From Paracoccaceae bacterium (lineage in GTDB: Bacteria; Pseudomonadota; Alphaproteobacteria; Rhodobacterales; Rhodobacteraceae): a stretch of DNA of 64,000 nucleotides. Position 1 is the stretch's first letter, and the number at the start of each line of letters is the position of its first letter. The stretch lies in assembly GCA_026706985.1 (NCBI GenBank), contig JAPOXR010000061.1, positions 45,145-109,144 of the forward strand, in the 5' to 3' direction. Shown in pieces: positions 36,240 through 44,676 of the stretch. The position numbers and the translations under genes were made by a program. The notes beneath the pieces were generated by a model. It was not told the origin of the DNA, searched no databases, and saw only the letters and a program-made list of their open reading frames with translations.

Positions 36240-37091
36240 TTGTTGCGACCTTTGGACAATCACATAAAGAGTCAGTTGACGCAGGGGCTCGTCGCAATCG
36301 GAGATAGGCTTGAGAGTGATGTGGTCACCATCATCAGCCCGATTGTTCCAGGGCTTGAGCTTCGATTACGCCAAGCCATCGAAGGGCTTCCAGAACACAA
36401 CAATGTCGTAACCGTCATCTTGGATACGCCCGGCGGAGTGGTCGAGGTCGTAGAACGGATGGTTAATGTGCTTCGGTCAGTGTATGAGGAAGTGATTGTC
36501 ATAGTGCCAGATCGAGCCATGTCTGCTGGCACGATTTTGGCACTGAGCGCTGACAGAATAATGATGGACCATCTGTCTTGTCTGGGACCGATTGACCCTC
36601 AGATCGAGAGAGACGGCAAATTGGTCCCGGCGCTGTCTTATCTGAATCAGTTCGAGAGATTGAACGAAAAGGCACAAAATGACCAATTGACTACAGCAGA
36701 ATATGCGTTGTTAAACAAATTGGATTTGGGAGAACTGTATCAATTCGAACAAGCGAGAGAATTGTCAATTGACCTGCTCATTAGATGGCTGACAAAGTAC
36801 AAGTTCAAAGACTGGAAATGGACAGAAACAAAAAGGAAAAAAGTCTCAATTGGCATGAAGGAGGAACGGGCTGGGGAGATAGCAGCATTGCTAAATGATC
36901 CTGAGAAGTGGCATTCTCATGGTCGTGCGATTGATGCGAAAACATTGCGTGAAGAAGTGAATCTAAAAATCGATAGTTTTGAAGAAAATGATGCGCTGTA
37001 CGCGGCAATTCGAGAATACTTTGAACTGCTTCGTGACTATATGCAACAAGGAAACCTCATCTCCTTCGTTCACACAAGGGAGTTCTTCTGA
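36240..37091 (+). CDS. SDH-family Clp-fold serine proteinase
   Basis: A Clp/crotonase-fold serine protease of the SDH_sah (serine dehydrogenase proteinase) family. VVTVILDTPGGVVEV is the oxyanion-side motif and DRAMSAGTILALSADRI carries the nucleophile Ser; GPIDPQIE follows, as in the family. The ATG at 36198 opens the frame, but a very strong site (GGGAGGAG at 36226-36233) sits six bases before TTG 36240, so that start (283 aa) is preferred. The gene is clearly AT-richer than the neighbouring chromosome. One base separates it from the 66-aa gene. The substrate is unknown; a defence role is inferred from context. Confidence 0.83.
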   Translation: MLRPLDNHIKSQLTQGLVAIGDRLESDVVTIISPIVPGLELRLRQAIEGLPEHNNVVTVILDTPGGVVEVVERMVNVLRSVYEEVIVIVPDRAMSAGTILALSADRIMMDHLSCLGPIDPQIERDGKLVPALSYLNQFERLNEKAQNDQLTTAEYALLNKLDLGELYQFEQARELSIDLLIRWLTKYKFKDWKWTETKRKKVSIGMKEERAGEIAALLNDPEKWHSHGRAIDAKTLREEVNLKIDSFEENDALYAAIREYFELLRDYMQQGNLISFVHTREFF

Positions 37092-37092
37092 A

Positions 37093-37293
37093 ATGATCAA
37101 GGAAACAAGGTTCTTGCAGTTGAAAAAGGCCGAGATACTGAAACGCAACAAGAAAATTGATTCAAAGCTGGTCAACGCGCATGAAGGTCTTGAGCGTCAG
37201 CTAAAGAGAATTAGTGTAGAGATCAAACCGGAGTTCAAGTTAGAGCCTCCACTGGGCCGGGGGAGAATGCGATTGTCCAATAGAAACTATTGA
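37093..37293 (+). CDS. Small basic protein coupled to the SDH-type protease
   Basis: A 66-aa Lys/Arg-rich frame starting ATG one base after the protease stop, with AGGGAG about ten bases upstream. It has a charged helical N-terminus (KKAEILKRNKKIDSKL) and a proline-containing tail (LEPPLGRGRMRLSNRN). The ORF track lists it within a longer 104-aa ORF from 36979 that overlaps the protease; the short start is preferred. Not recognised. The tight spacing suggests a partner, substrate or inhibitor of the protease. Confidence 0.65.
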   Translation: MIKETRFLQLKKAEILKRNKKIDSKLVNAHEGLERQLKRISVEIKPEFKLEPPLGRGRMRLSNRNY

Positions 37294-37453
37294 AGTCAAG
37301 AATGCATGGACGTGCAGTGACAGCGTTTTACTCAACCCCTTTCAATAATCCGCGTGTACATTGATTATCATTCAAATTTGGCACAACTTCCTTCCTCCAG
37401 CTAACCACAGTTCAGCATTCGACGTTTTCGCAGTTATTCACTAAACTCGGCTC

Positions 37454-40400
37454 ATGCGATTTCATGCCGATGGTCCCGCGATTCCTGACATTCTTCTGGA
37501 GCGCAGCGACGCCGGCCGTGTCGTGTTTCTCTGCGGTGCGGGTGTTTCCCTGTCATCCGGCATGCCCGACTTCGTCGGTCTTACCAAGCATGTAATCGAT
37601 TTCCTTGAGCCTCCCGAAGATTCCGACATCATGGCGGCATTCAAGCCGTGGCTTCACAACCAGCCAGGTCCAAAGGTGCCCTTGGACCAGATTTTCAACC
37701 TGCTGCATCAGGAATATGGAAGGAACGATGTCAACGTCCTTGTCACCGAACGGCTTACGGAAGGTCAGAGAGCAAGAGAATTCGCTCGTGAGCACGATCT
37801 GATCAAACGGATATCTTTCAGCCGGTCAGGTGTTCCCCAGATTGTCACCACTAACTTCGACAGGCTCTTCGAGACTGACGTTCCGGACACAATGGTAAAA
37901 CTTCATGTTCCGCCCGCGCTTCCTGACCTTGCCCATGGCGCATCGATAGAGGGCATAACCTACCTGCATGGTCGAATCGCGGAAGCGGACGCCGTTGAAC
38001 ACAGATATGTGCTAAGCAGTGCGGACCTTGGCCGCGCATACCTTTCGGAAGCATGGGCGACGAAGTTCATCAGGAACCTTTTAGGCCGGTACACGGTTGT
38101 TTTGGTCGGCTACCAGGCCGAAGACTCGCCGATCAAGTACCTGCTCCAGGGGCTGAACGAGGACGGAGAGCGTAACCGTTCACGACTCTACGTAATTGAC
38201 AAGGGTATGCCCGAAGAGATCGAGGCAAAATGGCGTGATCGCGGCGCGACGGCCATCGCATATGCGGATCATCCTCAACTGTGGCACACGATGGAAGCCT
38301 GGGCAGAACGCGCCGATGACCCGCGCGGCTGGAGAGCTTCAGTCATTTCGACCACGAAGCGAGATCCGAAGAGCATTGCCGCGCATGAACGAGGTCAGGT
38401 CGCGCACGTTCTGCGCACAGTACAGGGAGCGAAACTCCTTTCCCAAGCTGGGTCGGCAGTCCATCCCGAGTGGATATGCGTTCTCGATGCAGACGTTCGT
38501 TCCGCTGAACTGTACAGTGGTGCCGCCGATGGCAACAGGAGTTTCGATCCTTGGCTTGCCTACGGCCTTGACGATGACCGTCGGCGAGATCCGGGCAACG
38601 ATAACCTGCTTGTCTGGCGTCCAGGAGATGACAATCCGCACGAATTTCATCGGCTTGGGGGAAGACAGGCCGACGGCTCCATAGAGTCGCCCGCCAGGCT
38701 TGGGTATCTAATCACCTGGATCATGGAGTCAGTCCATAGCCCCGTTCTGGCCTGGTGGGCCATTCGACAGAACAGTCTTCACCCTTGCCAGCTTCATCGC
38801 ATTGATCATGAAATTTTATACAACAAGAATCTCCCGCGGAATGCGCGCCACGTCTGGAACCTAATCCTCGAACACCAACGCGACCTGAGGAATCACCTGT
38901 GGTTGGACGATAGCTGGTTTCACCTGAAGAACAGAATTGACGCTGAAGGTTGGAGCAACAGCGTTATCCGCGACTTCCGCCAAGCGTCCCGGCCCAGAGT
39001 GAAAATTCGGCCGCTGGTCGGACTCGGCAATGTCAAGCCGCCGACTGCGGGCTGGAGCGGCATCCAACTGCGCAACCTGGGCAGGGTCGAGCTGAAATTC
39101 CTAGAGACGCAAATTAACGATCTTGAGATTCCCGACACGGCGTTGCCCCAAGTGTTCAAGATCATGGAAGATCAGCTTGCCGTTGCGTCCGGGCTACTGG
39201 CAGATGTCGATCAAAGGTATTTCACGACGCCGACCTGCTACCCGAACCGGGAGGTGAATGGCGAAATGCGCCATTCCGAAGCCGCGGAATTCATGACGCA
39301 GTTCATTGAGTTGTTCGAAAGGCTCGTGGAATTGAGGCCCGAACTTGGCAGAGCCCACGCCATAACTTGGTCCGAGTCGGACAGATTCTATTTTCGCAAG
39401 CTCAAGCTGTTCGGGCTTTCAAAGGAGCGCATTTTCGAGGCCGATCAAGTGCTTCAGACAGTCTTGTCCTTCGATCAGGAAGCCTTTTGGGACAGTGAAA
39501 TCGCCCGCGAACTGCTGTTCCTACTCGTTGACAGATGGAAAGAGTTCTCGCTGGAAGGCAGGGCTCAGTTAGCCGAGCGTATCCTGAAGGGACCGGAGCA
39601 GCCCGACCACTGCCCGGATGAAAAGTTTCCGCGCCTGCGGAACGTATACGCGGCGCGCTATGGAAAGTACCTCGAATTGGAGGGCTGTGCATTGCCCAAA
39701 GATCACGAGTTAAGGCTTGCCAAGATCATCAACGAAATTCCGCAGTGGCACGACAGCTGGGCAACCGCGACGGTCACGGCATGGGGCGTTCACGTCGGCT
39801 GGGTTGGCATCAATACAGCACCGGACGTATTGACGAACCTCCCCATGAACGAGGTCGTTGCCAAAGCCATGGAAGTCTCGGACACAAAATTCGGTGACTT
39901 CACTGAAATGCAACCCTTCAAGGGGCTGGTCAAGAGGAGCCCACAAAGGGCACTTACCGCGCTGACGTCGGCAGGGAAAACGGGCGATCATCCAACGGAG
40001 TTGTGGTCTGCGATGATCGACGAGTTACCTGAAGATGCCTCACCTCGGCTAAAGCAGCAGTTCCTGCGCAGGATCGCGCGTCTGCCGCAAGACGTGATCG
40101 TTGAACTGCGGCATCCCTTGGGACGTTGGCTGAACGGGCAGCTTGCCTCTGCCATAGAACTGGACGAGAATCTGGCCTGGTCAGTATACGATCACGTGGT
40201 TGACAACATTCTCAGCGGTTGTGAAGAGGCCGGAAGTAGTAGTCGTGGAGACGTGCTCCTGAATGGCAAGGTCGTCCATCAGTCGCGGCGTACGCTCGAT
40301 CATGCGATCAACGCTCCCCTTGGAATGTGCACTGAAGCACTCTTCAAAGCGGTTCCCGGGGAAGCGCACGAAGCGGGATCCCTGATCCCCGATCACGTCA

Positions 40401-41242
40401 AGGCCCGTCTGGAACGACTTCTCTCGGCGTCGGGCGAAGGAGCGGATCACGCAGTCTCAGTGACGGCGAGCAAGCTCAACTGGATCATGCAGGTAGACCC
40501 AGAATGGACAAAGGAACGGCTGTTTCCCATGCTGGATTTCAACAACCCGGCCTCGGAACCGGCATGGAACGGCTTTCTCCATTCAAGAGAGCCCCCCTTG
40601 CCTGCGCTGGCGGCTCTCGTGAAGCCGTTGCTACTGAATCTCCATCCGTGGATCGACAGATTCACTTGGGGTGATGAACTCTCCGAAGTTGCAGGCGAGT
40701 GGCTCGGCTCAATGCGCATCTTCCGTCCAGATCAGCCTGACGGCCTCACGAAGAAGGAGATGCGGTCCGCTCTTCGGTCGATGTCCGATGACACCAGATG
40801 CCGGTTTATCCTATGGCTAGGGCTGGTCGGCGGGGACAACGATGATGGCTGGGCGAATCTTGTCGTTCCTTTCGTGGATACGGTTTGGCCAAGAGAACTG
40901 ATGTTCCGCACATCGTCGTCGGCACGGGCTTGGCTTCGCCTTCTCGAAAACACGGGCGACAGTTTTCCTGCCGTATATCCCGCCGTGAAAAAATTCCTGG
41001 CTCCGGTCGAACCGAACGGCTATCCGTTCTATCGGCTCACTCGCGGGACGGATGATGGTGAATCAATCACGACCCGCTTCCCCGAAGCAATGCTCGACCT
41101 GATGAATACCGTTACACCTGTAGTGGTACAGCATTTACCGTACAAATTGCCAGAGATTCTGGAAATGATCTCCGAATCTGATGAGTCGCTTACCTCCGAT
41201 CCCCGTTACCTGCGGCTGATAGATCTGGTTGAGCGAAGTTGA
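37454..41242 (+). CDS. Large SIR2-domain protein, defence-associated sirtuin (Dsr)-like
   Basis: A 1262-aa protein with an N-terminal SIR2 domain: FLCGAGVSLSSGMPDF (GAGVS 28-32), VTTNFDRLFE (132-136), and YLHGR (170-174) with the catalytic His. The next 1000 residues are helix-rich, with no P-loop or transmembrane segment seen. The layout (SIR2 followed by a long sensor-like region) matches antiphage sirtuins such as Dsr1/Dsr2, which degrade NAD on infection. The sensor region is not recognised. Its GC content is close to the host, unlike the AT-rich protease pair 160 bp upstream, so the two may have arrived separately. Start ATG 37454 gives the shortest lead into the SIR2 fold. Confidence 0.82.
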   Translation: MRFHADGPAIPDILLERSDAGRVVFLCGAGVSLSSGMPDFVGLTKHVIDFLEPPEDSDIMAAFKPWLHNQPGPKVPLDQIFNLLHQEYGRNDVNVLVTERLTEGQRAREFAREHDLIKRISFSRSGVPQIVTTNFDRLFETDVPDTMVKLHVPPALPDLAHGASIEGITYLHGRIAEADAVEHRYVLSSADLGRAYLSEAWATKFIRNLLGRYTVVLVGYQAEDSPIKYLLQGLNEDGERNRSRLYVIDKGMPEEIEAKWRDRGATAIAYADHPQLWHTMEAWAERADDPRGWRASVISTTKRDPKSIAAHERGQVAHVLRTVQGAKLLSQAGSAVHPEWICVLDADVRSAELYSGAADGNRSFDPWLAYGLDDDRRRDPGNDNLLVWRPGDDNPHEFHRLGGRQADGSIESPARLGYLITWIMESVHSPVLAWWAIRQNSLHPCQLHRIDHEILYNKNLPRNARHVWNLILEHQRDLRNHLWLDDSWFHLKNRIDAEGWSNSVIRDFRQASRPRVKIRPLVGLGNVKPPTAGWSGIQLRNLGRVELKFLETQINDLEIPDTALPQVFKIMEDQLAVASGLLADVDQRYFTTPTCYPNREVNGEMRHSEAAEFMTQFIELFERLVELRPELGRAHAITWSESDRFYFRKLKLFGLSKERIFEADQVLQTVLSFDQEAFWDSEIARELLFLLVDRWKEFSLEGRAQLAERILKGPEQPDHCPDEKFPRLRNVYAARYGKYLELEGCALPKDHELRLAKIINEIPQWHDSWATATVTAWGVHVGWVGINTAPDVLTNLPMNEVVAKAMEVSDTKFGDFTEMQPFKGLVKRSPQRALTALTSAGKTGDHPTELWSAMIDELPEDASPRLKQQFLRRIARLPQDVIVELRHPLGRWLNGQLASAIELDENLAWSVYDHVVDNILSGCEEAGSSSRGDVLLNGKVVHQSRRTLDHAINAPLGMCTEALFKAVPGEAHEAGSLIPDHVKARLERLLSASGEGADHAVSVTASKLNWIMQVDPEWTKERLFPMLDFNNPASEPAWNGFLHSREPPLPALAALVKPLLLNLHPWIDRFTWGDELSEVAGEWLGSMRIFRPDQPDGLTKKEMRSALRSMSDDTRCRFILWLGLVGGDNDDGWANLVVPFVDTVWPRELMFRTSSSARAWLRLLENTGDSFPAVYPAVKKFLAPVEPNGYPFYRLTRGTDDGESITTRFPEAMLDLMNTVTPVVVQHLPYKLPEILEMISESDESLTSDPRYLRLIDLVERS

Positions 41243-41584
41243 ACAAAGGAGCGCGAGAAATCAGCGTCGATGATGTATGCTGAGTATTTCTCACGCATCC
41301 ACTATGTGACGATATTGGAAATTGCAGGTGCTCGATCCTTGATGACGGCATTGGTGAGTAAAAAGGAAGGCAATACCCTCGGCACTTTCATTGCCGAAGT
41401 TTCAATATCCGCTAAGCCGCATTCAGGCGGGGACCCGGCGGCTGGGTCCAAATCGGTCTTCAGAAATATAGAAATTGGGCCGTAAAACCGCGCCAGGCAC
41501 CCAACTCCACTTGCCGCTCAAAAGCAATTTTCGGTGTCGCTGCACCAATGGTGCTCAGCTGTAGAATTGCCGGTTCGAATACGG
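41243..41584. other. 342-bp gap at the dapA side of the defence island
   Basis: No supported gene; track ORF 41270..41485 (71 aa) has no recognisable domain. A small GC hairpin, GGACCC (41431-41436) with GGGTCC (41444-41449), could be a weak terminator for the SIR2 gene, though no T-run follows. The right copy of the flanking repeat is at 41507. Confidence 0.45.
41507..41521 (+). repeat. Right copy of the imperfect direct repeat flanking the defence island
   Basis: CCACTTGCCGCTCAA, one base longer than the copy at 35731-35744. It lies 64 bp beyond the dapA stop (minus strand). Confidence 0.35.
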
Positions 41585-42460
41585 TCAGTCAAGAATGCCC
41601 GCATGCCGCATCGCCGCTTTGATGCGGTCTTCGACAGGTTGGCTGACGGGAAGCAGCGGCAGACGCACCTCATTCGCACAGTGTCCGAGAACCGACAGCC
41701 CGTATTTGGCACCGGCGAGACCCGGTTCGGCGAAGATCGCTTCATGCAGCGGCAGCAGACGGTCCTGGAACTTCCTTGCCAGTGCGAAATCTCCCGCAAG
41801 CGTCGCATTTTGAAATTCGGCGCATAGTTTCGGCGCCACATTCGCCGTGACCGAGATACAGCCAACACCGCCATGCGCATTGAATCCGAGCGCCGAGGCA
41901 TCTTCTCCGGAAAGTTGAATGAAATCCTGACCGCAGCTTACACGTTGCTCCGAGACCCTGACGACATCGCCGGTGGCGTCTTTCACTCCGATGATTCTGG
42001 GCAATTCGGCGAGCCGTCCCATAATCTCCGGCTGCATATCCACAACCGAGCGGCCGGGTATATTGTAAATGATGATCGGGATGCCGGACTGATCGTGCAA
42101 TGTCTTGAAATGGCTGAACAAACCCTCCTGAGTCGGCTTATTGTAATAGGGTGTGACAACCAGGGCGGCATCGGCACCGACGGTTTCGGCAAAACATACC
42201 AACCGCAGCGCTTCCTCGGTTGAATTCGACCCGGCGCCGGCGATGACAGGAATACGCCCGGCCACCTTCTCGGTGACCGCCCGAATCACCTGCTCATGCT
42301 CCGCATGCGTCAGCGTCGGACTTTCGCCGGTGGTGCCAACCGGCACAACTCCATGGGAACCCTGTTCAATCTGCCATTCGACAAGCGCATCCAGGGCGGC
42401 GAAATCGACGCGCTGCCCGCAAAACGGCGTCACCAGAGCTGGCAATGATCCTTTGATCAT
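41585..42460 (-). CDS. dapA: 4-hydroxy-tetrahydrodipicolinate synthase
   Basis: Condenses pyruvate with aspartate semialdehyde in lysine/diaminopimelate synthesis. 291 aa. [32 protein letters not shown] (the Arg that holds the substrate carboxylate) and GVKDATGD with the Schiff-base Lys are all present, marking a true DapA. Start 42460 ([13 protein letters not shown]) is family-typical. It is divergent from the lytic transglycosylase gene (121-bp gap). Its usual downstream neighbour smpB is displaced by the island. Confidence 0.96.
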   Translation of the reverse strand: MIKGSLPALVTPFCGQRVDFAALDALVEWQIEQGSHGVVPVGTTGESPTLTHAEHEQVIRAVTEKVAGRIPVIAGAGSNSTEEALRLVCFAETVGADAALVVTPYYNKPTQEGLFSHFKTLHDQSGIPIIIYNIPGRSVVDMQPEIMGRLAELPRIIGVKDATGDVVRVSEQRVSCGQDFIQLSGEDASALGFNAHGGVGCISVTANVAPKLCAEFQNATLAGDFALARKFQDRLLPLHEAIFAEPGLAGAKYGLSVLGHCANEVRLPLLPVSQPVEDRIKAAMRHAGILD

Positions 42461-42581
42461 AATTCGATTTCCTGCAATTTCGGCTCTTGATCGGAAAATC
42501 ACAGACTAGCCTTGTCAATTCGGCTTGCCAAGACGCCCACTATAGCTAGATTCCGCCGAAAACGAGGTTTGGGCAGTCTTC

Positions 42582-44609
42582 ATGACCTCATTCAGGAATT
42601 TGTGGCAAGGGCTTGCCGCAGCAGCTGTCATCTGCGCAACAGATCCCGTCGGTGCAGCAAGCTGGAGCGAAGATGGTGAGGTCTTCGCAGAGCTACTCAA
42701 GGCCGGGCGATCCGGCAATTGGGAAAAAGCCGGGCGGTATGCGGAGGAAATTTCGCGGCCCGAAGCGACCATAGTCGTCGAGTGGCTCCGGTTGCGCGAT
42801 GGCGCCGATGACTGGCAGAGTTATCTGGATTTTCTGCGTCAGCACGGAGACTGGCCGGGCTTGAAAATCCTTCGTGCCTCGGGAGAGGCGGCAATCACTG
42901 CCGACGCCGATCCGGAAAGCGTCGTCGCCTATTTCAGTGATCAGGCGCCACAAACAGGAAATGGCGCGGTACGGCTTGCCGAGGCCTGGTCGAGGCTACA
43001 GCGCGGTGAACGGTCGGTTCAGGCTATTCAGGATGGCTGGAAGTCGCTGCCGTTCACCGATGCCGAGCAGGCCGAGGCGCTTACTCTGTATGGCGAAGAA
43101 CTCGGACAGTTGCATTTTACCCGACTGGATAACCTGTTGTGGGAAAACCGCCGCGACGAAGTCCAGCAGATTTTTCCTTTGCTGGACAAGGGGACGCAGC
43201 GACTCGCAGATGCACGCATGGCATTGCGCAACCGTTTGAACGGTGTCGATGCGCGGGTCCGTCGGATCCCGGCCTCATTGCTGAACGATCCAGGGTTGGC
43301 GTTCGATCGAATTGTCTGGCGGTTGGTCAATGAGCGCGAAGCGCAGGCACTCGAACTCCTGCATGTGGTCAGCGCCTCACCGGATTCGCTCGGACGACCT
43401 GACAAATGGGCCAGCAGACGTCTTGGTATTGCCCATTGGCTGATGCGCGAAGGACGCTATGGAGAAGCCTACCGGGTAGCTTCGCAGCATCATTTGGCGG
43501 ATTCTGACGGTTTGCCGGAACTGACCCTGCTCTCAGCCTCGCGGCGGGGGCGCGCCGAACGCGAACAACTGGCTAAGTATGCGGAACTTGAGTGGCTCTC
43601 GGGTTACCTGCAATACCGCTTCCTGAATGATGATGCGGCGGCGGTCGGACATTTTCAGACCTTTCGCAGCATCGTGACATCGCCGATCAGTCTGGCGCGG
43701 GCCGGATATTGGCTGGGCCTCGCTCATGATGCCAACGGGGCGCAGGAGCTTGCGGCGCAGGCATTCGCATTCGGTGCCGGTTTTCAGACTACATTCTATG
43801 GCCAATTGTCGGCGGAAATCGCCGGCGTCGCCACTGACGCCCGTCTTACCGGGCGAAGGATGGCGGAGCCGCCGGAGTCAGCATCATTGCAGGCGCATCC
43901 GGTGGTGCGGGTCGGACTCTTATTTCACCACGCGAATCATGATTCGCATGCCGCCTGGTTCCTGGCCCACGTTGCCGAATCCCTGGATGAGGTGGAACGA
44001 ATTTCCCTCGCTGCCATGGCATACCGGCACGGGGCGGAGTTTTCGACGGTGAAAGTCGCCAAGGAAGGGGTAAAACTAGGCCATTCCGATATCGGACATC
44101 TGTTCCCGCTTGTCGGTATCGAAGAGCTTGATCTGCCGGTCGCACCTGAAATCGCCATGTCGGTGGCACGCCAGGAAACCGAGTTCCGTGACTCCGCGGT
44201 CAGCGGCAAAGGCGCCGTTGGTGTCATGCAGATCAAACCCAGCACCGGGCGGGAACTTGCCCGGCAGATCGGACTTTCCGGAAACATCAACCATCTCCTC
44301 AGGCACCGTGAAACCAACCTCCTCCTCGGCGCGACGTATCTACGCGATCGACTCGATGAATTCGACGGTTCCTACATTCTGGCATTCGCCTCCTATAATG
44401 CCGGACCGGCGCGGGTGCAGAGTTGGTTGCCGCAGATCGGTGATCCCCGTTCCCGGTCCATCGATGCCATCGACTGGATAGAGCATATTCCCTATGGCGA
44501 GACCCGAAACTACGTCATGCGGGTCATGGAAGCGATTTCCGTCTACCGTATTCGTTTGGCCGGCGAGAGTCTGCCTATTCGAATTTCCGATGATCTCGGG
44601 AACGGCTGA
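42582..44609 (+). CDS. Soluble lytic murein transglycosylase (Slt70-like)
   Basis: A 675-aa periplasmic enzyme with a signal peptide (hydrophobic LAAAAVICATDPVGAA). An alpha-superhelical U-domain (about 30-470) precedes the SLT catalytic domain (about 500-660). The domain has ARQETEFRDSAVSGKGAVGVMQIKPSTG with catalytic Glu, then the LLLGATYLRDRLDEF and LAFASYNAGPARVQSW motifs. It cleaves peptidoglycan with anhydromuropeptide release. Its last 104 bp lie inside the left copy of the 171-bp repeat, and the stop is intact. Ancestrally its 3' end overlapped that of the convergent DMT gene. Confidence 0.94.
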   Translation: MTSFRNLWQGLAAAAVICATDPVGAASWSEDGEVFAELLKAGRSGNWEKAGRYAEEISRPEATIVVEWLRLRDGADDWQSYLDFLRQHGDWPGLKILRASGEAAITADADPESVVAYFSDQAPQTGNGAVRLAEAWSRLQRGERSVQAIQDGWKSLPFTDAEQAEALTLYGEELGQLHFTRLDNLLWENRRDEVQQIFPLLDKGTQRLADARMALRNRLNGVDARVRRIPASLLNDPGLAFDRIVWRLVNEREAQALELLHVVSASPDSLGRPDKWASRRLGIAHWLMREGRYGEAYRVASQHHLADSDGLPELTLLSASRRGRAEREQLAKYAELEWLSGYLQYRFLNDDAAAVGHFQTFRSIVTSPISLARAGYWLGLAHDANGAQELAAQAFAFGAGFQTTFYGQLSAEIAGVATDARLTGRRMAEPPESASLQAHPVVRVGLLFHHANHDSHAAWFLAHVAESLDEVERISLAAMAYRHGAEFSTVKVAKEGVKLGHSDIGHLFPLVGIEELDLPVAPEIAMSVARQETEFRDSAVSGKGAVGVMQIKPSTGRELARQIGLSGNINHLLRHRETNLLLGATYLRDRLDEFDGSYILAFASYNAGPARVQSWLPQIGDPRSRSIDAIDWIEHIPYGETRNYVMRVMEAISVYRIRLAGESLPIRISDDLGNG

Positions 44610-44676
44610 CGGTTCCGGTTGTCACCCGCTGCCGCCATAATGTGAACAGCCCGGCGAGCACAATCAAAACACTGCC
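44506..44676 (+). repeat. Left copy of the 171-bp direct repeat flanking the IS1634-type element
   Basis: Bases 44506-44676 are identical over their whole length to 46621-46791 by direct reading. The element lies exactly between the two copies, so this is most simply a target-site duplication. The copy contains the end of the transglycosylase gene and part of the DMT gene's 3' end. Because the base G is shared with the inverted-repeat end, the duplication is 170 or 171 bp. Confidence 0.93.

Noticed and set aside
37291-37300. TGAAGTCAAG, identical to the terminal repeat of the IS1634-type element
   Set aside because: Only ten bases match exactly and no transposase or second end is near; chance or a remnant cannot be told apart, so no element is called.
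41270-41485. 71-aa ORF after the SIR2 gene
   Set aside because: No ribosome binding site or recognisable domain; treated as intergenic.
41560-41575. GGTTCGAAT motif resembling a tRNA T-loop near the dapA end
   Set aside because: No acceptor, D-arm or anticodon stem could be built around it.
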